Assembly: GCA_037576195.1 (NCBI GenBank)
Contig: CM075101.1
Location: 868,001-932,000 of the forward strand
DNA from: Phytoseiulus persimilis
Lineage: Eukaryota; Arthropoda; Arachnida; Mesostigmata; Phytoseiidae
Reading direction: 5' to 3'
DNA: 64,000 nt
A program made the position numbers and the translations under genes. The notes beneath the pieces are model-generated. The model was not told where the DNA came from and ran no database searches. It saw nothing but the letters and a program-made list of their open reading frames with translations. Below, in pieces: positions 24,655 to 37,400 of this stretch; positions within the stretch are counted from its first letter, which is position 1, and the number at the start of each line of letters is the position of its first letter.

Positions 24655-27616
24655 GGGCAGCTCGAGTAGCAGCAGCGGCACCACCAACCACAGCCTTAGG
24701 GGCCAGCGCGAATCTCGCGCATGCGCGAGCGAGGTTTGAGCTAGGGCCGCCAGGGGGAGACACACACCTCTACATCTTACCACCCTCGAGTTGCCTATCA
24801 GCTTGCCTGTCGCAACTCTCTCTCTCTCTCCTAAACACTCGCTTCGGCTGGGGCTCGGGCCCTCATACTCACGTGGTTCTGCTCCCTCCGATTCTCTCTT
24901 TCTCACCCTTGGGAAGGAACGCTGGAGCCCGCACTGGTCGCCGGAGAAGCCTGGTGGACCCTCATTCGACCCCGTCCGGGATCATCGTGTAGAAATATCG
25001 ATGTATTTCAACATGAAATTCCGGAGAATGACATCATTCTCGAGTTCCTCGAACTCGATAGAGACATTTTCCTCGCACAGAAGTTCGGGATCCCTCCGAA
25101 TCCATTCCTCAACGCCCCCTGGATGGTAAACGCTGGGAGTCTCCTCGGCGAGGCCTGTTTGCGATTCAAGACTGAATATCGAGCCGCACAGGTCCGAGGA
25201 TTCAATCTAGGGTAGACCTTCAATTTCATCCAAAAAGAGATGTCGGAGGAACCGTTCGAGACGAACTCGGTGAATCCTCCGGCTGACCGCAAGTATGTGC
25301 TTATCATGTTTCTGTCGGACTGTTGCAATTCGACTGGCGATTCCATTTCCACTGCGGGCGCTCACGGCCCAATTGCGCCGAGCTCCCACTCCCTGCATCT
25401 CGGAGCTTGACAAATCTAGACTCATCATCGACATCATCAAGGGTATGAGACCTTCAGGTTCGAGGCGGAAGACCCCGGAAGAAGTGGTCCGCTTCTCTCG
25501 GGCTAGGGCGGGAGCTGGCTCCCGTCGGATGGACCCCGTTCAGCTCGGCGGCTCTCTAGTTCGGATTAGGTTTCACCCTTCATGCCCCACACGTCGCCGT
25601 GGGATAAGTAGTCTCCCATCCAAGATGGCTGATCGCTCACTGGAGCGTTACCACATTTCTTGGCAACGGCAGTACCAGCAGTAGCCGCCGGAGAAAACGC
25701 ATATACACAAGCAGTCGGTCAAGCAAGCGAGGGTACAATGAAGCAGGGGTCGGACGGACGGGCCATCGAGCGCCGCTCAGGAGAGGGCTCCTTGAGCGAA
25801 ACCTTCGCCGAGCCGCCGCGTTGCCACGATGACAGAGAGGAAATCAGAGTTCCACTTGTATCTAGATATGGAATCAGGTTCGAACGGTAGAACAGCATCC
25901 AGCCAGACGGGAAATCGGCACGGGCGCAACACCGTTCTGAACGGAAACTGGGGGAAAAACTTTGAAATTCAATTTCGCACACTGGACAACTGAGAGAATG
26001 ATGGTGATGATCTTGGCTGACAACGTTGGAGCAATCACGTCGACGCATCGGGAAATCTCTGATTCGGACTGAAATTAAAGATCTGTCGATTCGAGCGGAA
26101 GAACCGGCTTCACACCGCTGGAAAGTCGGTCTGCGGGAATCGGCGTTTCATCGAGGACAACGCGCGACACTTCCTTGGAGATATTTGAATCTTCAGGAGT
26201 CTTGGAAGGAACTGCGTGCGCTGAATGCGTGGACGCACACCAACGCGAGGACTCGGACATCTCCGCTATGAGGTTCCAAGCCGTGACCGGGTAGTTCATC
26301 CGGAGAATGTATTTGATCGTCACACTCGTGAACCCTGAGCTTCATGATCGGTGGGATCGGCGGCAGCCTGGAGGAACTGCGAGGAGGGTGAGCTGGAGAT
26401 CGGATGGCCTCATTCACATTGACAGCCGATGAGTGGAATTTTCAGAGAGAAAGACTCAGCCAAATTAATTATCTGCATCCAGCTTACATTCTCGAGGAGA
26501 CACCGAGCCTGAATCCGTGTCTTGATTTCTTCCCTATTTTGCGCCCTTTCAGACCCATCTCGCCCCGTACGAGGAGCCAGCTAGATCCCACCGCCCGCTC
26601 AAAGGTGTCAGAGATCAACTGGGCTCGCTTTCGATGAAAAGCGTCACCATGGAGTATGGTCCGTCGCCCTGCCTCGCAGCGAATTTATGCTACAATGGTG
26701 ATATTCTACGATTCCACTCAATCGCAGAGATCCAAGATTCTCTTCGAGGACCTCTTCCGAATCTTTTCCTCCCGACGAGGTGCGTCGGAAACGCTGAGTG
26801 TCGGGATGGTCGCTACTTCCCTCCGCTGACATGATTCTACTTCCAATGCAACGCTGAACCCATCCGCGTTTAGTGTATCGCAATTTCCGTTTTCGATAGT
26901 TTCTCGCGATCACGACAAGCAAGTGCGAACGCGAAAAGTTCAACTCGAACTCCAACTTGAGGAACTCTCGTCGTGTTCCAGACTTGAACGAAGTTGGGAT
27001 GAACCGAATCCTAACTGGTTCATCGGTCTTAACTGGAGTCCTGTCCTGTCATATTGCAAACTCCGAGTTCTTCTCGGGCTTATTCATCAATCCAACAGAT
27101 GATTGAGAAAACTACATGCTCTCCGGCGATTCCCGAATGGGGCAGATTTCTCTGCGCTAGCTGTCCTCGATCGAAGTTATACGTGGATCGGCTGGATCTG
27201 AGAAAGCTGAGTCCGAATCCAGATCTCCTGAGCAAGGGACCGGGAGCAGTGATGTACAACAAAGAGAAGCAGGATGCTCAAACGCCCCGAGATGCTTCTG
27301 CCCCGTCACTTCGGCTCGTCGCCGAACACCTAACATAATCCAATTAAGAAGGCTAACATGACAGAACAGCCGCTAACACATCATCATGCGTAGTCGAAAC
27401 CTCCAACCATCTGCCGGCCGGTTGGATGATCCACGGAGAGTTCCTTAACCGTCTTCATGTGTCGATAGGGAGAAGAATAGACCGACTAGGAGGCTGTTCC
27501 CATGTTGGATGCAGTTGACGACGGACAGTCAACTCATCATTCCGTCGGAGTCGAATGCAACCGAGAAGGGTTCAGAGGCGTGGGGTCGATTCAGAGTGCG
27601 CTAACTCCTCGTAATA

Positions 27617-27710
27617 CAGTGCACTCCGCTTAATCGGCACACATCGGGACCAGACAATCCTGATCCGATAAAGAAGACGATCCAATCAAGCGGAAAATGG
27701 AGAAAGCATA
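27617..27710. mobile_element. Possible end of a pogo/Tigger-type DNA transposon
   Basis: The sequence CAGTGCACTCCGCTTAATCG, preceded by TA and followed by GATCCGATAAAG and CAATCAAGCGG, resembles the ends of Tc1-mariner superfamily pogo elements: CAG terminus, TA target, and CCGNTTAATC words repeated inside. I did not find a matching opposite end or a transposase, so this would be a fragment or a small non-autonomous copy. The resemblance is from general knowledge of the family. Confidence 0.3.
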
Positions 27711-30700
27711 GCCCTGATACTGGATTGTCGCCGGAAATGTATCTATTATCATTGTAAGAACACGAATGGATCTTTGGGTGCTGAGGCTCGTTGTTCCCGA
27801 GATGCGATACCTAAGGCACTACGATGAAGCTCCCCTTGATGTAACAGCGGTTGAGCTTCCGGTGGTCGACGAAATATTCATCAATTGGAGTCCGTCTTTT
27901 TTCCGTCCTCCAGATTCTACAAACGGAGTCGATACGAACTCAAGACGCTCGCGGACTGTGCCTCTTCGGAATCATGCACGGATAACCGTTGGAGTAGTTC
28001 AATACTCCGCTCGGCTCCATGCACAATGAGAAGTTTAGGCTCACACTGATAGCCATCTTCAACGACGGCGCTATATATGGAAATCAGAACGACGAAAATT
28101 ATCACCGAGAAGACTCTTCCTGCGGCTCAGGACGTGCTGGACGCCGTTCTCAATTCGGTACTGTAAGACGGTTTGAGGACGATACCAAGGCTGTCACGAA
28201 ACGAGAAACGAACATATACTCGGGATTCTTCATTATTCAGCGTCCAGCAATCCATAGATAGGCAGATGCATGGCTAGATTTATGAAATATGCACTGTTGC
28301 CATGGAAACCGATCTCCCGGGACTCAGCCATCATTCTCGATTCAAACTCATCTATCTATCTTCCTTCATGAAGAGACGGGAGGTATAAAATGATGAATGC
28401 CCGAACTTGCTAGCTCGAGAAACGAAAGACGCGAAGTTCTTCCGAGGACGACATCAAGGAGTCGGAATATGTTAGAAAGGTATCTGGAACGGATCTATCC
28501 AAGGGTATAGTGATGAGGGTACAGTCGAAGCTACTACGGGCTCGAACTCATGGAAGAGATGTCGTGCGGAACTCGGAATATTCAGCCACACTCGTTCGGT
28601 GGAATTTAATCTCGGGGACTGATCCCACCAATTCATTGCTGCGAGCGGACACTTCGCCTGGAGTCTAGTTTGTCTCCGATGAACTAACCGAGCGCCGCGT
28701 CGAAATGGAGGACAGGTATGACGATGATGACGGAAGTGATCTTACCAGTGATCCTCTCCTGAAGCTACACCGATGTGATTTGGTCCTCGCTGTTCTTGAA
28801 CGTTCAGCACGAGCATCGAGCAGGGGGGAAACGTGCCGAAAATGGCAGGATCAATGAGCTCGCAGTCTTTTGATTACGTCAAAGACGCGTATAATCAAGT
28901 CAGCCCATCAGGTCATGAATGATGAGATACTGCGCCGCAGAGGGACTCGGCGGGAAAACTGTCCCCATACAGATGGCGATGATAATGCATACTTATTCCT
29001 CTTTGGGGAGTGCGGTCTATAGCACTCTGATATAGCTTGTTCACACTCATCCATACAAGAGACTCTTCAAGGAGGTACTTTTGATACGAACAGAGACAAT
29101 GGCTCGACTTCAGTATTGACGCAAGCAATGAAACGGTGGAATCTCTCCCCCTTTAGCAAGCTGCCGGAAATCCTCGCTAATTTCATCCCGGGATCGCAGG
29201 GGAGATCCGTTCTCGCCCTTTACACCCTACAGATTTGGCAATAACCGGTTGATCCTCGGAGCTCCCTCATTATAGGGAAGGAGAATACGTGGATGAAATT
29301 TCCATCAGAACCATTGGATGCCCATGGCGGCCACTATCTTGGTAGGGTACTCCGTGTCTCAGAACAACAAGTAAAAATCAAACGAGGTGAAGACTTCGAG
29401 CGGCGACTATAATCATTGATAGCATCCCGTGGATCTTCAACCTTGTTCTCGCCGATGTGGAAACGTGAAATTCTCGCGACCGAGGAGTTCTTGTAGTCCC
29501 GATTCGGGTCACAAAAGGCCGGAACAGCTTCTGCCGGTGAAATGCGGAGAGCATGGCCGTGAGTCGAGCCCGCTGCAGGAGAACGAACCGAGAGCTTCAA
29601 CCCCAAGTCAGAGCCTGGTCAACAACTTGAATATAAGAGCGGTTATGTCTCGGGAGACCTTGCTGACTGACATGTGTCGAACATCGATTCTGTGCTCCTT
29701 ACAACGGTATGGGGTTCCTCTCTGAAGGACAGCTCCAGCTATGGGGTCCTAAAACAGGGCTCATTACAACTTCAATATCCAGGCCGACCATGGTGGTCGG
29801 AGGAGAAGTCTCGCCCGACGCGGTATTGTGCGCCTCGCCTCAAATCGGATTGGTGAATACATCGACGAGTCGTTCAAAGGTGGGAGGGGCACCAGTACAT
29901 TCCCAAGAACTGTCTCGCTTCTCGTTGTGGTTCCGATCCTCAGAGCTTCTGAGCCCTACCGAATCCAACAGGGGGCCAGCCAATTACTGAGCCTCGTGCA
30001 GGATCTTGACCTTGCAGGGGGAAGCGAATTATGCCTCCAACTCTTCCTGAATTCTTGAAGAAGAGGAACTTCGACTCAAGAATCATAGAGTAGTTTCCAT
30101 GCTCTGGACGATTGCGGATACTAATCTGGTTAAAATCGGACAGCAGAGGATCGGCAGATAGGGACAATTTTCGCGGAGTATAAGAAAAATACGAAAACCC
30201 ACGGGGGACGACACCAGAACGGCGCTCGCCATCCAACGCCAGCTGGAGACGATTGGTAAAACTATCCCTCGATGTGAAAGAGTTGCGGTCCGACTCTGAC
30301 TTGAACAATCTTGCCCTGATGCTCCCTGGAAGTATCTCTAATTCGAATCAGCCAGGAATGGGTCGATTCGTCACTACCAAATCCCGAAATGTAGCGAAAG
30401 AGCACCCAGGAGTACCCAGCCGAGATCCCGAACATATCGGTCACCTAATTCCTCTGAGAATGGAGCACGGGAATGGGCACGTTTGAGCATCCAAGGAGTT
30501 CCACCGATCAGCATAGATCATCGTCATCACACCTCTCACGTCCCTTTGCGCGGAATCTGATTCCACTCCTCAATCCGTGTGGAGGGAGCTTTCCTCACGG
30601 CCTCATGACTTCCCCCCTTCCAACTTCAAGGGTATCTAAAACACACTTGCCCCCGTAAAAGCAGAACGCTCTCCTTTCTTCGGAATCAAATTTCACGTCT

Positions 30701-33700
30701 TCTCGTGTGCAGACGACAGATTCAGGCAGCCGCCAATCGATCCCGCTAAAAAGGGTGAGAGGTTCTTAACAAGTGGGCGGCAATCGTTCTGGAGCTCTGA
30801 GCGAGCGAAAGTCGCTTGCTCTTCACGGTTCTTCACTAGCCGGCGGGCTGATGGCGGCGAGGCACATTTTCGAAGAAGCGCGCAGGCTCTCTTTCCTTTT
30901 CCCTGACGACGCGGCGGGCTCCGATGATGATGTCGGCTGGCTACCGGCTGAGCGTGTTGATACGTTTTCTGGATATGCCTCGCTTTGTGTGTGAGTATGT
31001 GTGTGTGAGTGAGCGAGGAGCGTAGTTGGGCCTGTGAGTGTGTGTGTCAGTCGGTCGTGTGTGTCTAGCCGTATGGTGTGTGATGCTGGTGGTGGTGCTG
31101 CTGCTGCCGCTGAACCAATGAGATGTGTGCGGTCGCCTGGCGCAGCTAGGCCTAACGAGTGATTTGTACAGTTTTGTGTGTGGTGGCCTCTGAAGGCCGC
31201 GTCAGGTCGCCTCTGAGGTTTCGGTGAAGTTTCGGTCGATAGCAAAAGTTGATTTGTTGACAAAACAAGTTTCATGGACTCGTTGAGGCATCGAGGTGAG
31301 TGTGGCGCGTAGCACAGGCCATGGTGATGGCGGACGACGGCTACGACAATCGCTCGTTCGCTAGCTGCCTACCCGATTGGCTTGTTATCTGGATAACTCG
31401 CTCGCGGTACCTCGTGCAGAACACTGTATTGGCCCGCAGGTCAGGCATCTCGTTGACATTCGGGAGCTGTATAGTATGCTTCGAGCTTGCCAACTCATCG
31501 AGTTTACACTGATAGTTCACAGCCCGAATTGGAAAAAACAGCACGCGGCGTCCGTCCAGGGCGCGTACGGGCAGTAGTCGCAGCGGCGGCGTCGATCACA
31601 GCCACTGCCGCTGTAGCGGCAGCAGGCACTGCTTCCGTCGTCGTTGTCGTCGTCGTGTTAGACTGAGTAGTTGATTCAATATCGGTTATGGTCAATGGCA
31701 ACAGCAGCGACAACATGAGCCATCCTTACTGCCAGACACCCAACCATGCAGTTATCCAGCTAACCAAGCAACTTCAGATCGAGAACATGACTAACGTAAC
31801 CACCGCATTGTCAATCCGTTATTGATTGATATTGTCGTCAAGGCCCGTGTAGATCTGTGTGTCCATCAATTCCCTCTCGCTCTCACGTTTTCCCGAATCG
31901 TTACATCGAGATGGCAATCGCCGGATGTACAAAAAAGACCCTGTACTCAGCAGGAACTGAGCCCGTTCTGTGATGACGTCAAACGTATTGTATAACGAGC
32001 ACGAACCTCGCAGTGCTCTTACGATGATGATGAATGCGCGCGCGTTGCTGGCTTATGCAACAACTCTAGCAACATCTTCTCTGACTCATCCATCATCACT
32101 CAAATTGGTCCGACGATTCATTGCGCAGTGTGACTCCCAATCTCCCAATCTCGGAACCGCGTTTGTTCGGGAACCCGAACAAATTCTTCATCGGACTTGT
32201 CGAACTTCACGCCATTCTTATCGAAAACAATGTTTTCCACTCATGGAGGAAAGTCTTCCCTGCAGAATATCCCGTCTGCTAGGTACTGGAATCGGAGCAC
32301 AGTGGCTCTGGCCGCCGTTCTCGGCTCTCTGAGTGAAATACATGACATGCTAGGGCCACGACGGGTGAATGTCACTCGGAGGAGCTTCATACGCCAGTCC
32401 TGAGGTTTCTTTTTCCCCCTACTCCACTCGGAAGCCTTGAAGCAGACGACAGCAAGAAGCTACGCACCGTTGCTGCGGGCGGGATCTCAGGTTGTTGGAT
32501 GGACGGTCAAACTGACTGACGGATGGATGAATGGACGGACAAACGGACCGATGCGAAGCCGGATGGCAACTGAACCGCTTGTCCGTCTGTTCTCGAAATT
32601 CGCATTTCTTGTGCTCTTTCAACTTCGAAATCAGCCAAGGACAAATCGCTCGTTGAAACGAGCATGCTGGATTGCCTAATTAATCAAGCGAATGAGCTAT
32701 GCTCCGTCAATGAGCCTCCGACGGAGGAGTGGTCCCTCGAATCAGGGGCGCTTCCACCTGGAGTCCGAGGTCGGTCTCCGTCGAGGCCTTCCGAGCGGTA
32801 GATTTGAACCGCTTGGATGATTGTCAAGTTAACTGACACTGCGAATCCAAGAGGTGGCATTACGATTGTGTGATCCTCGAGTGAGAGGAAAGTGTTCGAA
32901 TTTTGCTGCGCACATTATTGCGGACTGTTTTAAGAACGGATAAATGATCGTGGATCGGTCGAGGTGGTTTTCTTCTCCGATTGGACGGCACAGAACGCTG
33001 ACAAAGGTAACTGGTTCACGACGTTGTACGCTTGATGGCGGAACCTGGATGGAAGTTGAGAAATTCACGGCAAATCATATTAGAGTTTCTTAAGCTGCCC
33101 CCGCCAGTGCGATGTTCACGGTACGATTCACAACTGTGTTCTCAGCTCGGATGTTTTGATATTCTCACATGAATCATCTGGAAGACATACGCGAACGAAT
33201 CGAGCTACTGAGTGAGACATGCCTTCACGTGGTTGCGGTTGAACGCTCTCCAGAGCCTTGCAACAACGAGTCGGTGTTTTGTCGTGAGCACCGATTATCT
33301 CTCGAATAATAGAGGGAGCTCGACCAGAATCTATATCCTGGCCCATCCAAGTAGAAAATCCTTTTCTGGAGCAGCTCAGACGGCTGGCTGGATGCTTCCA
33401 AGAATACGCCCTTGATCTCTACTTCATCTGCGGAACCGTTCGCGCGTGCACGGTTGGTGCCGACGGTCGCTACACAAACCTTGTCAGTTAGCTCTGCTCT
33501 CGAGACCAACTTAGGACTCACCTCGTATTGCACTCGAAAACTGCTGGAAAGATGGATGATGTGAATTACAATTCATTTGGTGGTCACATGAAAACCGCTG
33601 CCGTACTTGTAAACTCTCCCAGCATTCAGACGGGTTCACTAAGCTCATCATCACATCTTAAATCCTCGTTGCCCTGGTATGCCTCCGATCTCCTATATTC

Positions 33701-34496
33701 AGAAGAAGGTTTCTCCTGCAGACTCCTTGGCGGAAGTTTCTTGGTCTGTTCGTTGTAACCCGAATGAGAGCGTCTTCGTTCGCCCATCGGGATCGTTGAA
33801 GGGTTCGATCCTGACCCGAATCTCTCACGGGAACTTTATTGAAACGCGCGGAAGATTCCAACTCAGCGATCGGTCAGACAAATCGCACGCCCTGTCCCCG
33901 CTGCCCATGCTTCGGAAACGTTCCCACCATAACTTTATGACAGTCCACCGCGTGTGGATCGTGTTATTCGCTGCTATTGACATACATACATGGAGTTTTA
34001 ACTCGAGCCGTTCTATTGCAGGGAGGAATCCTCTATTAGCGACTGTGAAAAGTTTGCTACCCGTGCTACATAACGGAAAGTACCGGCCGGCTAAGTAGGT
34101 GGTGGAATTTCGTCGCCCGTCAGAATCATCGCTAACTCGATCAACATCAACTCGGGAAACAGGCATAACGACAACAACAAACATCTCCACCACCATCGTG
34201 CGCCGACAACGCGCATCGGAGGGGGAGGTGGGGGCGAGCGGGGTGAAGCAGTTCAGTTGTTCCCCTCGAGAAGCTCATCTGCAGCCATCGCGCCCGTCGC
34301 GGTAGTTCGCTACGGTCGGGTGGGCTTCGCAGCCACGGCGCCCCCGAACGTAAAAGACGGTGACGTTTTCTCGACTGGCAGCGTCGTCAATCGTGGATCA
34401 GCAGCGGTGAATTTCGTCTCGGCGGCCGGAGGGAGATCGGGAGTTGTGATCTCAGCGCAACGTTCAGCGGAAACCGAACATGCGGTGAACGACAGC

Positions 34497-37400
34497 ATGG
34501 GGAGTGTCAACACGTCCGTCTCCCTCCGATTGCCACCGGGAGCTGGTAGTAAGAGGATATTCAGTAGCTCAACGACGACGCCGACTTCTTCCGTTGCCGC
34601 CACTGTTTCGAACAACAAGGCGAACAACGCCGTGGGCGGACTGTTCGTCGCTGATCATCACGATTACCATTTGCAACATCATCTGCACCGAGTGAACGGT
34701 GGGGGTGACGGTGGCGACGGGCTCAACGGTATCGGCGGAGGTCTGAAACCACTCACCAACGGAAGAGGAACGTTCACGTTGGTCAAGCGTGGTGGTGTCA
34801 TTTCGAACGGAGGAAAGATGGTGACGACCTCGACAAACGGTGGCTCCAATACCGCTTCGAACGAGAACAGTCATGTTCGAGAGATCTACACATCGCCACC
34901 ACTTTTCAATGGGGCCGGCGGGACCGCGACGGTCACGGCAATAGTTCCGACAACGGCGCGGGTAGCGTCGAACCCTACGGCGACCACGTCAACGTTTTCG
35001 GCTTTCAACAACAATAACAACAATAATCGCCTCAAAAGCAACAACAACAGCAAGAGTAACAGCAGCGGCAGTAACAATAGCCAAGTCAATCACAGTAGTA
35101 CGAGCCCGAGCGCGGGAAGGTCTACGAACTTCGCGTCCGGTGTCGTGCTGCCTCCCAACAAGAAATCGACAGGATCGAAGACAACGATCATCATTGGCAG
35201 AGTGAACTCTCAGCAAACTCGGGAGATCAACGGAAATCACAATTACAGCATGAGGGACGTCCCTAAACCATCGACAGCGCCGAAGATGACTTTGGCAGCT
35301 CCGTCGACGACGGCGGCCACAACAGCATCCTCAGCAGCTGCTACGACCGCAACGACGACGATTCCGTTATCCCCAGCGATGTTCAGGATCTCGACCTTCC
35401 CTGAACGCCGAAGGATATCAGCTGCCGCAGTGACGAGGACAACAGTGTCAACAACAAGAGACGAAGGAGACGATGATGGTAACGATGGCGTTGCAAGCGC
35501 GATGCTCCCTCCCCGGCTAAAATTATCCAGTAATTCCCAGCTGATACGGGGAGTCACCACGATGCTTGGGGCTGGGAGATCTTCGTTGATGTCCTCTTCG
35601 TCTGGCCCGTCACCAGCTGTACCCACGACAACAACAACAACCACGAGCGAAGTGCCGTCAACACCGACGACAGCGCCGACAACTTTCACAGTGGCGGCGG
35701 CGGCAACGACGGCGACGACGAGCAACCCCAGGGAAGTTTCTCGGTCTGTGACCGTTGCCAACGGTGACTCTGAGATCGCTAAACGAAAAGGTTTGTAGCC
35801 TCTCGACGCACTCGATACGTTCTGTCTTCATATCAGCTCACAGACTGCCCCAGCCGACACCTGATGTCCTTGTTTACGGCTGGAGCTTTGGAATAACCGA
35901 TGACGATTCATTTCCACAGATGAGTTGCCGTCGAGTAGTAGTTTCATCGGACGGTTTTCCGCCGACCCCGGTCACATTTTCGCCATCGATTGTGAAGCTC
36001 AGCTTCGGAAGCTGCACGAGCTGAATCGAAAGAATGACGCTGTTTCTCAGAGAATCCATAGAATTCAGACGAAGAGCACAGTCGAGGTGGCTTATTCCGA
36101 ACTGAAACAAGTTATCGCTCAGGGCCAAAATATATTCAAAATGCCTTGTCTCATGAGTAAGAGTGGTCAAATCGCCGCTCAGCTGGCAAACAAAGGTGAG
36201 CTTCGAATCGCAGCCTTCCTGAATTCGCATCGTTCCAGCTCCCCGCGTCGAGTGAACGCACTGTGCTCGACGGGCGTGGGGCGCCGTGCGGCCGTTGGTC
36301 GTTCCACGTCCACTAATACCGCCTTTTGTCTCTCTTCAGAAAAAGGTGCAGCTCCTCTACAACGGAAGCTGAGCGAAATCGACAGTGCAAAACTGGTACG
36401 AGGCTGCGGTATTCATTCGACGCTGATTGCGAACACGGAGAAGCTCTGCGACTCCTCGGCAACAGAGAGCTCGTCCGAAGAAGAAGATTTGCCGGAGAAG
36501 GTTGAAATATTCAACGGCCGGAAAATTCTCACCCCGTATCAGTATGCCTCGAGCTATTCTCCGTGCAGTTCACAGCACCCAGCGTGGCGATGGGCATGCG
36601 AGAGAGCTTCGTTGGGTGCTCAGTGGACATGGCTCCAAGCACAGGTGTCTGAATTGGAATACCGTATCCGGCAGCAACACGAGCTTTGCCGCCAGTTACG
36701 GTTAAGGAAAGAGCCCTGTCTCCAGCAGCCAGACCCGAACAGCGCCGAGGACCATTCTCGCTGCGCCCGTACCACACCCCTCAACAAGAACTTCACCAAA
36801 CGACGTCTCGTAGATGCGCACACGATTTCTGCCGAAGTTGCGGAATCCGTCCCGCTCGACGCGCTCAACCTGAGCTGTGAATGTGGCACCATGTATCCAC
36901 AGGTCGAGCTTTGTGTGCGCTGTACTCTCCTGCACGCACAATCTGCCCGCGAGCGCTTCGACATATCCGAAGAGCGGCAACAGGAAGAATTTCAGTTGAC
37001 GAGACAGCTGATGACCATACCTCTATGGGACAGCCAGAGTGAAATATCGCGAATGGCCGTTTATGACGAGACCTATCATCCGGTTTTGTCGGGAAAACAC
37101 GACATTTCTCTTAGCCTTCACTACGAAAACCTTCTACGAATGGGATACAGCCTGCTTGTACATAAAAACGCCATGGCTGAAAGCTCGTCAGAAACGACTG
37201 CGGGCGCTCCTGGTTCCTCAGCTGCAGCCGCCGGTGTCGCCAAAAAGAAGAGAGAACAACAAACGGCTGGAACGACATCCCAACAGCAAGCGATGCTTCA
37301 GCAGCAAAGATCGGCGGCCGCGACACCGGAGCCGGCTTCGGAAGTAGATGATGACGCTCCTCCCGCTAAACGCAAGCGACAAATTGCTCACGCTGCGAAT

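Larger units (their letters stand above)
22337..34496. other. Long stretch with no recognised gene
   Basis: About 12 kb between the divergent ATPase and KANSL1 start codons, expected to contain both promoters and 5'UTR exons. Contents seen: AGCC/AGAC microsatellite at 24.6 kb, CT run near 24.82 kb, GT-rich tract at about 31.0-31.07 kb, a possible pogo-type element end at 27.6 kb, and a TATAAAA word at about 28386. An open frame at about 25.0-25.21 kb (plus) reads like protein over roughly 70 residues and ends in a stop, but no partner exon or family match was found. The CAACAACAAC-rich and AC-rich DNA just before 34.2 kb continues the KANSL1 frame upstream of its first ATG. Confidence 0.45.

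Noticed and set aside
24980..25215. Protein-like frame DVFQHEIPENDIILEFLELD with a stop at 25.21 kb
   Set aside because: No start, no partner exon, no poly(A) signal and no family resemblance; kept only as a note in the gap description.
26404..26834. Overlapping plus-strand frames near 26.4-26.8 kb that look protein-like
   Set aside because: They are in different frames; the only possible connecting intron is 36 bp and does not change frame, so no consistent gene model results.
30823..31275. 150-codon minus-strand frame rich in Thr, His and Pro
   Set aside because: Created by a GT/AC-rich simple-sequence tract; no conserved motif or splice partners.
35243..35761. 172-codon antisense frame of Val/Ala/Gly within KANSL1
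   Set aside because: Shadow of the ACA/ACG-rich Thr/Ala/Ser-coding exon on the plus strand.
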